Assembly (NCBI RefSeq): GCF_003443895.1
Contig: NZ_QQOA01000023.1
Span: 1-64,000, forward strand
Reading direction: 5' to 3'
Origin: Paraburkholderia phosphatilytica
Lineage (GTDB): Bacteria; Pseudomonadota; Gammaproteobacteria; Burkholderiales; Burkholderiaceae
Length of the DNA stretch: 64,000 bases
In this document: piece after piece, positions 54,501-62,416 of the stretch
Numbering within the stretch: the stretch's first letter is position 1
Layout: each line of letters opens with the position of its first letter
Translations under genes and position numbers: made by a program
The notes under the pieces: model-generated
Database searches by the model: none
Seen by the model: the letters and a program-made list of their open reading frames with translations, nothing else
Told to the model about the DNA's origin: nothing

Positions 54501-55454
54501 GCGCTGCGTCCGCTGCTCGTGCGGCCGCTCACGCAGTCGTACGCGGCGGTGATCCAGCCGGCGAGCGTCGAAGTGAACAAGGTGTGGAACGCACAGGTCT
54601 ATCAGCCGTTCCAGACTTCGCTCGCAAGCAAGTATCCGTTCTCGGGCGACGCGAAGGTCGAAGCGGCCGCCGGCGAAATCGCGCAGGTGTTCGGTCCGGA
54701 CGGCTCGATCGCGAAGTTCGTCGGCACGACGCTCGGTCCGCTCGCGGTGCGTCGCGGCGATACGCTCTCCGCGCGCACGTGGGGCGACATGGGCATCGCG
54801 CTCACGCCGGACTTCACCAACGGCTTCGCGCGCTGGGTCGCGCCGCTGGCTGGCGGCGCAGCGTCGGGTCAGAGTTCGAGCGAACCGCAGACCGTGTTCC
54901 AGATCCTGCCGCAGCCGAGCAGCGGCACGACCGAATACACGCTCGCGATCGACGGCCAGCAGCTGCGCTATCGCAATACGCCGCCGCAGTGGACCAACTT
55001 CGTGTGGCCGAATCCGTCGGGTTCGCCGGGCGCCACGCTCAGCGCGACCACGTTCGACGGCCGCACCATCCAGTTCGTCAACGAGCCCGGCCGCTACGGC
55101 CTCGAGAAGCTGATCAACTCCGCGCAGCGCTCGCGCCGCCCGGATGGCACGTTCGATCTGTCGTGGACGCAAGGCAACGTCACGGTGGCGGTCAGCATGC
55201 GTATCGTCAGCACATCGCAACCCTCCGCGGGAGGCGGAGGTGGCAGCGGCAGCGGTGATCAGCCGGCCGCGCAAAGTCTGCGCGGGCTGCACCTGCCGTC
55301 GTCGGTGGCGGACGTCGGCGCGGCGAATCAGGCAGTAGCCGTGACGAATCCGACAACCGCACCCGCCGCAGCCGCTACGCGCGCGTCCGGTACCGTGAAC
55401 GTGAGCGCGCCGGCATCGGTGTCGACGGTTTCGAATTCTGGAGGCGCGCAATGA
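51570..55454 (+). CDS. tssM: Type VI secretion inner-membrane protein TssM (IcmF)
   Basis: 1294 residues. Two membrane segments at about 14-57 and a third at about 433-455 place the large C-terminal part in the periplasm. The cytoplasmic NTPase-like domain has a Walker A motif GNPAAGKS (129-136) and LLDTAGRY downstream. IcmF-related and TssM C-terminal domains follow, and the tail is Ala/Ser-rich. With TssL and TssJ it forms the membrane complex anchoring the contractile sheath. Its last codons overlap tagF by 4 bases. Size is slightly above the usual 1100-1290. Confidence 0.95.
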   Translation: MRSFFKALIHPRTLTVIGALALAAVLFIAAWLFDIPLFWPAVVFGTLVLLWLAVWLVRRWRTRRANRKLGDMLEQQAEAGAGPAPARQAELDVLRKRLADAVKTIKTSKIGQLSGGAALYELPWYIVIGNPAAGKSSAVLNSGLQFPFADKNDAVIHGMGGTRNCDWFFTTEGILLDTAGRYSVHEEDRSEWIGFLSLLKRYRPKAPINGIIVTASIAELTGDRPEVAINLAKNLRQRVQELTEKLEVFAPVYVMFTKADLITGFTEFFSGNERQEYDRVWGATLPYEPDEKRDIVALFDERFEELYDGLKEISVAQLSMNRGNRLSPGQLSFPLEFSTIKPALRTFLATLFENNPFQYKPIFRGFYFTSALQEGETSSAAAQRIANRFGLAAEGIAKPHSAFSKNGFFLRDLFSKVIFADKLTVRQFSSPAKTRLRYGTFFGFVMLLALALGGWTWSTLGNEQLTANVQADLDNVIRMQQNRTDLQSRLQAMDILEDRIEQLERFREEKPLSVSLGLYQGDRLEQHLLTEYYDGVKQIMLAPVSQNLEAFLKDVDNHADQLAPTSSTPQSGTLPVSTHAAMTASSEGGRYSDASPTNAEDAYNALKTYLMLSDKRHVEAAHLTDQIARFWRGWLEQNRGNMSREDMIKSAGRMITFYLSRVNDTDWPMIDANLALVDQTQENLRRVVRGMPARQRVYEEIKARASTRFAPMTVARIVGDGDTNFVAGSYAIPGTFTREAWFQYVQPAIRDAATKELQAKDWVLNTSAHDDLTLEGSPEQIQKALVGMYKTEYAQHWQKFMQGITVQGFGSFGQAVDAMNRLGDPQDSPIRKVLETAYDQTSWDNPSFANAALAQAKGNLLDRVKGWFSRAPAQMQNANIDINGNPVQLPMGPVGAEFSGLARIVAVQDNNSMLRGYMDALSKVRTRFNTIKNQGDPGPGARQLMQQTLDGNGSELADALRYVDEQMLTGLTDPQRKALRPLLVRPLTQSYAAVIQPASVEVNKVWNAQVYQPFQTSLASKYPFSGDAKVEAAAGEIAQVFGPDGSIAKFVGTTLGPLAVRRGDTLSARTWGDMGIALTPDFTNGFARWVAPLAGGAASGQSSSEPQTVFQILPQPSSGTTEYTLAIDGQQLRYRNTPPQWTNFVWPNPSGSPGATLSATTFDGRTIQFVNEPGRYGLEKLINSAQRSRRPDGTFDLSWTQGNVTVAVSMRIVSTSQPSAGGGGGSGSGDQPAAQSLRGLHLPSSVADVGAANQAVAVTNPTTAPAAAATRASGTVNVSAPASVSTVSNSGGAQ

Positions 55455-56440
55455 CGCAGACCGTTCAGGCGCAGATCGCCTATTTCGGCAAGATTCCCTC
55501 GCGCGGCGACTTCGTGAAGAGCCCGCACAACCCGCAGCTGCTGCAGACGCTCGACCGCTGGATCGCGCAGGCCATGGAACTGCTCGCCGACGATCCGCGC
55601 TGGAAGATCGTGTACGAAAGCGCGCGGCCGATGCACTTCGCGTTTCTCGGTTCGCGCAGCAAGCTCGCGATCGGCGGCCATATGGTGGCGAGTCACGATC
55701 AGTCGTCGCGGCGTTTTCCGTTCCTCGCGGCGACCACGCTCGAAGTGGAGCGGCCGTTGCAGTTCCTCGCGCGCAGTCCGCTCGCATTCGCGCGGCTCTG
55801 GGCGCGCGCCGCATCGCAGATGACGCCGCTGCTGTCGGCGCAAGAACCCGCAGGCGCGTTGCAGGCGCTAGGCGACAGCTTCGTGCCGATTGACGTTGGC
55901 GGTCCGAACAATCCGCACGACGGCACCTTCAACGATTTCGTCGAGCACCAGACGCTCGCCGGCCTCGAACAGATGCTGCTCGCGAGCGGTCATCCGGTGC
56001 GGTTGCGCGGCGCGATGCTCGCGCTCGGTTCGCTGTTGCAGCCCGTGATGAAAAGCGGTTCGTCGCATCTGGAGCGCGGGCTTACACTGCCGCTGCCGGT
56101 CGATCCGTTCTATCGCAGCCTCGTCGCCGCATTCTGGCTCGAGCTGATCGCGCCGTTCGTGTCGCAGGCGGATTTCGAACTCGCGATCTTCATCGGCACG
56201 ATCGCCGAACGCGAACGCCTGATTGTCGGCTTCAACGGCGCGTCGGCGAAAACGCTGTGGAGCGTCGTCGATCCGCAGGCGTACGCGACGCACAACATCG
56301 ACATCGACGATCCCGAGTGGATCGACGGCCACACACAGAACGATCCGGCGATCAGCAAGCTCGTCAGCTATCTCGACCAACCGCAACTGTCGCTGCGCGT
56401 GAGCATCGACACGTTCCGCGAAGCCTTCATCGGAGCCTGA
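55451..56440 (+). CDS. tagF: Type VI secretion-associated protein TagF
   Basis: 329 residues, start ATGA overlapping the tssM stop. The N-terminal DUF2094 domain (about 8-140) has AYFGKIPSRGDFVKSPHN and DQSSRRFPFLAATTLEV, the TagF signature. The rest is a helical extension containing SVVDPQAYATHNIDIDDPEW. In Pseudomonas TagF restrains T6SS assembly after translation through Fha. It is likely a cytoplasmic regulator of the apparatus. Confidence 0.9.
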   Translation: MTQTVQAQIAYFGKIPSRGDFVKSPHNPQLLQTLDRWIAQAMELLADDPRWKIVYESARPMHFAFLGSRSKLAIGGHMVASHDQSSRRFPFLAATTLEVERPLQFLARSPLAFARLWARAASQMTPLLSAQEPAGALQALGDSFVPIDVGGPNNPHDGTFNDFVEHQTLAGLEQMLLASGHPVRLRGAMLALGSLLQPVMKSGSSHLERGLTLPLPVDPFYRSLVAAFWLELIAPFVSQADFELAIFIGTIAERERLIVGFNGASAKTLWSVVDPQAYATHNIDIDDPEWIDGHTQNDPAISKLVSYLDQPQLSLRVSIDTFREAFIGA

Positions 56441-56444
56441 CGCG

Positions 56445-57407
56445 ATGCCGATGCGCTCTTTCCTTCGCAGCAGCACGCCACGCGGCCGTCGGTACGTGTT
56501 GACGGTTGCCACGCTTGCGACATTCATCGCGCCTTTCGCCATCCAGCACGCCGCGTTGGCCGACAGCACCGGCTCAGCATCGGTGACGCCAGTGGACAAC
56601 AGCGGCACGCAGATCCACACGACGGTGCTGCCCGCTCAGTCAACCACGCAGGCATCGGCACCCGCTCCCGCCCCTACAGCCGCGCAGGCCACGCCGCCCG
56701 CCGCGAATGCGACGCCGGGGCAGGTCGTGGTCAGCGGCAAGGTGCCCGACGAAGCGACCAAGGCCGCGGTGCTGCAAAAACTGCGCGCCACCTACGGCGC
56801 CGCGAACGTACTCGACCAGATCGAAGTGCGCGATGTCGCGACGCCGCCGAACTGGTCGTCCAACGTGCAGCAGCTGCTTGGCCCGCAGCTGAAGCAGATC
56901 AGGAAGGGACAGCTGGTGATCGACGGTACGTCGATCGACGTGAAGGGTGAAGTCGGCAATGAAGCGCTACGCCAGCAGTTGGTCAGCAACATGGCGAACA
57001 CGCTGAACCCGACCTACACGATCCGCAACGGCTTGCGCGTCAGTGCATCCGAACAGGGTCTGCTCGACCAGACGCTCGCGAACCGCACGATCGAATTCGA
57101 AACCGGCAGCGCGACGCTCACGCCGCAAGGCCGCGCGATTCTCGATCAGATGGCGGCCGTGCTCACGAAAATGACCACACGTACCGTCGAAATCATCGGC
57201 CACACCGACAATGCCGGCAATCGCGCGGCGAACATCGCGTTGAGCCAGGCGCGTGCGGATGCGGTGAAAGGCTACCTCGTCGCCAAGGGCATCTCGCCGC
57301 AACAGCTCACCACGACCGGCGTCGGCCCGGATCAGCCGATCGCATCGAACGATACGACCGACGGGCGCGCGCGCAACCGGCGCATCGAATTCCGCGCCGG
57401 CCTTTGA
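56445..57407 (+). CDS. OmpA-family protein with BON-like repeats, T6SS-linked
   Basis: 320 residues. An N-terminal export signal (about 1-39, SSTPRGRRYVLTVATLATFIAPF...AALA) is followed by a Thr/Ala/Pro linker. Two BON-like repeats (VVVSGKVPDEATKAAVLQKL and VIDGTSIDVKGEVGNEALRQQL) come before an OmpA C-terminal peptidoglycan-binding domain (about 205-320: IEFETGSATLTPQGRAIL, IIGHTDNAGNRAANIALSQARADAVKGYL, GRARNRRIEF). It may anchor the secretion machine to the cell wall, like TagL or ArfA-type proteins. The start is 4 bases after tagF. Confidence 0.88.
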   Translation: MPMRSFLRSSTPRGRRYVLTVATLATFIAPFAIQHAALADSTGSASVTPVDNSGTQIHTTVLPAQSTTQASAPAPAPTAAQATPPAANATPGQVVVSGKVPDEATKAAVLQKLRATYGAANVLDQIEVRDVATPPNWSSNVQQLLGPQLKQIRKGQLVIDGTSIDVKGEVGNEALRQQLVSNMANTLNPTYTIRNGLRVSASEQGLLDQTLANRTIEFETGSATLTPQGRAILDQMAAVLTKMTTRTVEIIGHTDNAGNRAANIALSQARADAVKGYLVAKGISPQQLTTTGVGPDQPIASNDTTDGRARNRRIEFRAGL

Positions 57408-57416
57408 GCGGCGGTT

Positions 57417-58544
57417 TCAGCTGCCGCTATCCGGCTTCACGCCCAGCAGCTCGCGAATATGCGCGAGCGATCCGTCGTCCTTGACGACGGACGCGAGCCA
57501 TTCGTGCAGCGGCATATCGGCCCATTCGGCGGCCTTGTCCGCGAGATACGCGACGGGGCTATGCGGCTCGGTGCGGCGGAAATACGCGGCAACCGCGCGC
57601 AGTTGCGCGAGGGCCTGAGCGCGCGTCGCCAGGCCCGCCTGTGCAACGGGTAACGTGACAGGATTCGGCACGGCAGTGTCCTCTGCAAAAGACTGCGTCC
57701 TGAAGCTCGGCTCCACGCGTTCGACGGCAACCGGTTCGTGTGTATCGGCGCTCGCCTGCGGTGCCGCGTTCGCCGGGTTTGCCGTGACGCCCGCTTCTTT
57801 CGCGAAACGTTCCGCGAGCCGATACACCGCGTCGTATGCGTCCTTCGTCTGGCGAAAGCTGGGAGCGGCATCGCCCGCATGCAGGTCGAGTTCGCGTTCG
57901 AGCGCGAGCAGCGCGGCATGGAACGCATGCAACTGCGCGAGCAGCGCGCTGTAGAACGCGATCGGCGTCGCACGGCGCGAAGCCTCGATCTGCTCGATCG
58001 AAGGCTTGCCTCGCACGATGTCGTTCGCGTGCTCGGGGTCGCGCTTCGCGGCCTGCGCGACATGCGTCGCGACGTCCCAGTCGAGCGTACGCCACGCGCC
58101 GTCCGGCGCCTGGGTCAGCGGAATCGCGCGCAGCAGTTCGGCCGAACGGCCCGCGAGCCACGACACGTTGCCCAGCCGATACTCGACGTCCTCGCTTTCC
58201 GGCAGCGGATGCACCGTGTCCCAATAGCGCGCGCACAGACCGGTCAGCAGCGTATAGCCCGCGGTCAGACCCGCGACGCCATCTTCGATCGTCAGCGCCT
58301 CGGTCAGCCACACCGCAAGGCGCAGGTCTTTGGTCTGCGTCTGCAGCAGCGCGGTCGCGCGCTCGACGACGAACGCCCAGTCCGCCTCCTTGATCTCGGT
58401 CACCCACTCGCCCTGGTCGAGCGACGGATCGTCAAAGCGGCGCGCGTGCTGGATCGCGTCGAAATCGGTGGAAAACAGCAGGTCGTCGCCGCAGGGCGAG
58501 GTTTCGCTGATCGGATTCAGCAGCGCATTCGTATCGATGGACAT
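57417..58544 (-). CDS. tssA: Type VI secretion protein TssA
   Basis: 375 residues. The ImpA_N domain is at about 7-130 (NPISETSPCGDDLLFSTDFDAIQ, DWAFVVERATALL, YWDTVHP), and a C-terminal region about 290-370 (QALAQLRAVAAYFRRTEPHSPVAYLADKAAEWADMPLHEWL) is the usual end of TssA1-type proteins. It starts or caps sheath growth. It is the last gene of the leftward tssF-tssG-tssH-tssA group and stops 9 bases from the convergent ompA gene. Confidence 0.92.
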   Translation of the reverse strand: MSIDTNALLNPISETSPCGDDLLFSTDFDAIQHARRFDDPSLDQGEWVTEIKEADWAFVVERATALLQTQTKDLRLAVWLTEALTIEDGVAGLTAGYTLLTGLCARYWDTVHPLPESEDVEYRLGNVSWLAGRSAELLRAIPLTQAPDGAWRTLDWDVATHVAQAAKRDPEHANDIVRGKPSIEQIEASRRATPIAFYSALLAQLHAFHAALLALERELDLHAGDAAPSFRQTKDAYDAVYRLAERFAKEAGVTANPANAAPQASADTHEPVAVERVEPSFRTQSFAEDTAVPNPVTLPVAQAGLATRAQALAQLRAVAAYFRRTEPHSPVAYLADKAAEWADMPLHEWLASVVKDDGSLAHIRELLGVKPDSGS

Positions 58545-58592
58545 GATTCAGGCACCTGGGACTGCAATGAAACAAACGTCTTCCTTAAAAGC

Positions 58593-61265
58593 TCAACGCA
58601 CCGTGTAGTCGAACGCACCTGTTTCTGCGTTCGCACGCACGGCGATCAGTTCGAGCGACGCGCCATCCGCCATCCGTTCGAGCACATGCTGCGCGATCTC
58701 CGGCAGCAGCGTCCCGTTCAGGATGTGATCGACGTTGCGCGCGCCGGAGTCGACTTCGGTGCAGCGCGCGAGCACCGCATCGACGAGCGACTCGTCCCAT
58801 TCGAAGCGCGCGCGATGATTCGCTTCGATACGGCGCTGGATACGACCGAGCTTCAGCTCGATGATGTCCGCGAGCACGTCGTCCGGAATCGGGTAGTACG
58901 GCACGGTTTTCATGCGGCCGAGGAACGCAGGCTTGAAGGTCTTGTACAGCAGCGGCCGCAGCGTTTCGGCGAGTTCGTCGGGACCGGGCCGCTCGTCGAC
59001 GCCCTTGTTCAGGCACGCCTGCATCACCGCCGACGACCCGACGTTCGACGTCAGGATGATCAGCGTGTTGCGGAAATCGATGTTGCGTCCTTCGGCATCG
59101 TCCATCGAGCCCTTGTCGAACACCTGAAAGAACATTTCGAGCACGTCGGGGTGCGCCTTCTCGACTTCGTCGAGCAGCACGACCGAATATGGATTACGCC
59201 GCACTGCCTCGGTCAGCACACCGCCTTCGCCATAACCGACGTAGCCCGGCGGCGAACCCTTGAGGCCCGACACGCTGTGCGCCTCCTGATACTCGCTCAT
59301 GTTGATCGTGATCAGCTTGCGCTCGCCGCCATAGAGAATGTCGGCCAGCGCGAGCGCCGTCTCCGTCTTGCCGACACCGGACGGGCCGACGAACATGAAC
59401 ACGCCGCGCGGCTTGTCCGGGTCTTCGAGGTTCGCATTCGCGGTGCGGACCCGTTGCGCGATCGCGTCGAGCGCGTGGTCCTGACCGATCACACGCGCAG
59501 CGAGCAGTTCCTGCAGGTTCAGCACGGTCTGCAGTTCGTCCTTCACCATGCGTCCGAGTGGCACGCCGGTCCACGACGCGACGATTTCCGCGACGACGTG
59601 CGCGTCCACCTGCAGCGGCACCATTGGCTGATTGCCCTGCAAGGCATGCAGTTTTGCCATTTCTCCGCCTAGCCGTTCGCGAAGGCTGTGCCGCTGATCG
59701 GCGTTCGCCGAAGCATCGCCGCTTAGTGCACGTAGTGCATCGAGCTCATTGCGCAGCGCTTCGATCTGCGTGACGAGCGCACGCTCTTCGTCGTAACGCG
59801 CATTGCTTTGCGTGAGCGCGGCAAGCGTATCGTCGCGTTCGGTGCGCAATTCCGCGAGCCGTTCTTCATGTGAAGAAGCGCCCGCGGCCGCTTCGCGCTC
59901 CAGCGCCGCGATCTCCGCATCGAGCCGTTCGATGCGCTTGTTCGCATCGTCGATCGCTGCGGGCGTCGCGCTGTGCGCGAGCGCGACCTTCGCGCACGCA
60001 GTATCGAGCACGCTGATCGCCTTGTCGGGCAACTGCCGTCCGCTGATATAGCGATGCGACAGGCGCACGGCTTCGGTGATCGCTTCGTCGAGAATCCGCA
60101 CGTCGAAGTGCTGTTCCATCAGTGCGGCCATGCCGCGCAGCATCGCGGACGCGAGCGCTTCCGACGGCTCCTCGACCTTCACCACCTGGAAGCGCCGCGC
60201 GAGCGCCGCATCCTTTTCGAAGTACTTTTTGTATTCGCTCCATGTCGTCGCGGCGACCGTGCGCAGTTCGCCGCGCGCGAGCGCGGGCTTCAACAGGTTC
60301 GCCGCATCGTTCTGCCCGGCCTGGCCGCCGGCGCCGATGATCGTGTGCGCTTCGTCGATGAAAAGAATGATCGGATGCGGACTCTTCTTCACCTCGTCGA
60401 TCACGCTCTTCAGGCGGTTCTCGAACTCGCCCTTCACGCTCGCGCCGGCTTGCAGCAAGCCCATGTCGAGCACGTGCAGCGCGACGCCGCGCAATGGCGC
60501 AGGTACGTCGTCCGCCGCGATGCGCAGCGCGAGACCTTCCACGACCGCGGTCTTGCCGACGCCCGCCTCTCCGGTCAGGATCGGATTGTTCTGCCGGCGC
60601 CGCATCAGGATGTCGATCACCTGGCGAATCTCCCCTTCGCGGCCGATCACCGGATCGATCTTGCCGGCCCGGGCGCGCTCCGTGAGATTCGTCGTGTAGG
60701 TATCGAGCGCCGGGGTTCTGGATACGCCGGGCGCTGCAGGTATCGCCGTGTCGTCCGGTTCATCGGATGCAGCGGACTGCACACGCTCGGCTTCGGCCGA
60801 ACCTTCGGTGGCTTCGTCGAAACGGTGCTTGAGTTCCGTTGCCGGCACGTGTGCGAACAGCGGCGACATGCGCTGCGCGAACCGCGCGAGATCCGGCGCG
60901 CCGACCAGCGCGAGCAGCAGATGCCCCGAGCGGATGCGGCCGATCTGCGTGTCGAGCGAAGCAATCAGCCACGCCTGCTCGAACAGCGCGATCAGATGCA
61001 CCGAAAACACCGGCGTGCGCGTATTGCCCGTTTTCAGGCGCCCCAGTTCGCGCTCCAGATCGGCACGCAGCGCGTTCGTGTCGACGCCGTTCGCGCGCAC
61101 CACCACCACCACGTCGCTCGCGGGTTCGTCGAGCAGCGTCACGAACAGATGCTCGAGATCGACCTCGTAGTGACCGCGCGACAGGCAGAGGCTGGCGGCG
61201 CGCTCGGTCGCCTGGCGGCTGGCCGGGTTCAGTTTCGCGATCAGGGTCTTCAAAGGCGTGCTCAT
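58593..61265 (-). CDS. tssH: Type VI secretion AAA+ ATPase TssH (ClpV)
   Basis: 890 residues. The N-terminal Clp_N-type domain is at about 1-150. The first AAA+ domain has Walker A GEAGVGKT (232-239) and LFIDEAH (301-307). A coiled-coil middle domain lies at about 440-545. The second AAA+ domain has GPSGVGKT (627-634) and a late LLDEVEKAHPDV. It disassembles the contracted TssBC sheath. All ATPase motifs are intact and length matches ClpV. Confidence 0.95.
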   Translation of the reverse strand: MSTPLKTLIAKLNPASRQATERAASLCLSRGHYEVDLEHLFVTLLDEPASDVVVVVRANGVDTNALRADLERELGRLKTGNTRTPVFSVHLIALFEQAWLIASLDTQIGRIRSGHLLLALVGAPDLARFAQRMSPLFAHVPATELKHRFDEATEGSAEAERVQSAASDEPDDTAIPAAPGVSRTPALDTYTTNLTERARAGKIDPVIGREGEIRQVIDILMRRRQNNPILTGEAGVGKTAVVEGLALRIAADDVPAPLRGVALHVLDMGLLQAGASVKGEFENRLKSVIDEVKKSPHPIILFIDEAHTIIGAGGQAGQNDAANLLKPALARGELRTVAATTWSEYKKYFEKDAALARRFQVVKVEEPSEALASAMLRGMAALMEQHFDVRILDEAITEAVRLSHRYISGRQLPDKAISVLDTACAKVALAHSATPAAIDDANKRIERLDAEIAALEREAAAGASSHEERLAELRTERDDTLAALTQSNARYDEERALVTQIEALRNELDALRALSGDASANADQRHSLRERLGGEMAKLHALQGNQPMVPLQVDAHVVAEIVASWTGVPLGRMVKDELQTVLNLQELLAARVIGQDHALDAIAQRVRTANANLEDPDKPRGVFMFVGPSGVGKTETALALADILYGGERKLITINMSEYQEAHSVSGLKGSPPGYVGYGEGGVLTEAVRRNPYSVVLLDEVEKAHPDVLEMFFQVFDKGSMDDAEGRNIDFRNTLIILTSNVGSSAVMQACLNKGVDERPGPDELAETLRPLLYKTFKPAFLGRMKTVPYYPIPDDVLADIIELKLGRIQRRIEANHRARFEWDESLVDAVLARCTEVDSGARNVDHILNGTLLPEIAQHVLERMADGASLELIAVRANAETGAFDYTVR

Positions 61266-61330
61266 GTCATGCGATCCGGTAAAGGTACGGCCTGGCGTTG
61301 GATGTCGTTGTGATTGAAATGCAATGCCGG

Positions 61331-62416
61331 TCAGTGCATCGCGTGCAGTTCGTAGCGCGCATCGGCACGGTCGCGATCAGCATCGCGCGTGCAAAGGAAT
61401 GCATCCCAGCCGAGGCGCGCCCCTGCGCCCAGTTGCGCCGGGCCGACGTCGGTGCGCTTCAGCACGAGCGACACTTCATATTCGAACGTGATGCCCGCGA
61501 GCAGCGTCAGCATGCGTTCCAGTGCCTGCGCGCACGCGGCGCCGGGCAGGAACGCCTCGTACTCGGACATCGAAAGCGGACCGACCACGAGCCGCGCGCG
61601 CATATCGCGCTGCCACACGCGGCTGCCGGCAAGCGCCGTCGCGTTCAGCGTCGCGTTCGCGCGGCCGAGCACGCTCAGCTGCTCGGGCGGCACGTCGTAC
61701 CAGCGGCCGACGAACTGCTCGACGCGGACCGGCACGCGAAAGTAGTCGGTCAGTGTGCGCTGCAGATACGCGGCCGAAACGGGACGGTGCCGCGCGGGCA
61801 ACGCGTAACCGGCAATCGCCTCGTCAAGCAGACCGCCATGCTCGAACGCGCTCCGTTCCCGGCTCGTATCGTCGGCCACGCCTGCGAGCGCGAGCAGCAG
61901 CGGCAGATAACGTTCGTCACGATCGAGTTCGTAATGGAACGGCAGCCGGTATTTCTTCCACGCGGCGTAGAACAGCGCGGTGGCGCGGTTCGAGAACACG
62001 TCGAAGAATTCTCGCGCGGCACGATCGCGCTTCGTCTGTTCGCGTGCGACGAGCTGTTCGGTGTAGTGCAGCGGCAACGCGCCTTGCCCGCCCAGCAGGC
62101 CGAAAAATGCGGGCGTCAGCTCCACCCGCCGCAGCGTGCCCTCGCTCACCGCATGCGTGCGTTTCTCGCGCGTGTCGATCGGCTCGCCCGCTGCGTCGTA
62201 CGACATCGCGCGTTCGATCTCGCTAGGCGGAAACGCGAGCGACAGCGTGTTGCGAAAGCCGATGCGGCGCGCGATCACCTCATCGGGACGCGAATCCGCA
62301 TCTTCCGAGAACCAGCGTTCGAGCACGCGCACCGCCTGGAAAAACTCGAAGCGGTGCGGCTCGTCGAGCAGACGCTCGACTACGCCAGCGTCGATTCGCC
62401 GCTGCGCGGTTTGCAT
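61331..62416 (-). CDS. tssG: Type VI secretion baseplate protein TssG
   Basis: 361 residues from ATG 62416; the frame is open upstream to 62614, but that part overlaps tssF without coding bias. The start lies 37 bases inside the 3' end of tssF, so translation is probably coupled. TssG (ImpH/VasB) pattern: EPHRFEFFQAVRVLERW, RRIGFRNTLSLAFPPSEI, HYTEQLVAREQTKRDRAAREFFDVFSNRA. It joins TssF (and TssE, TssK) in the baseplate wedge. Confidence 0.93.
   Translation of the reverse strand: MQTAQRRIDAGVVERLLDEPHRFEFFQAVRVLERWFSEDADSRPDEVIARRIGFRNTLSLAFPPSEIERAMSYDAAGEPIDTREKRTHAVSEGTLRRVELTPAFFGLLGGQGALPLHYTEQLVAREQTKRDRAAREFFDVFSNRATALFYAAWKKYRLPFHYELDRDERYLPLLLALAGVADDTSRERSAFEHGGLLDEAIAGYALPARHRPVSAAYLQRTLTDYFRVPVRVEQFVGRWYDVPPEQLSVLGRANATLNATALAGSRVWQRDMRARLVVGPLSMSEYEAFLPGAACAQALERMLTLLAGITFEYEVSLVLKRTDVGPAQLGAGARLGWDAFLCTRDADRDRADARYELHAMH

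Noticed and set aside
51501..55814. 1437-codon open frame on the minus strand
   Set aside because: Antisense shadow of tssM and the start of tagF, with Arg/Val-rich low-complexity composition and no recognisable domain.
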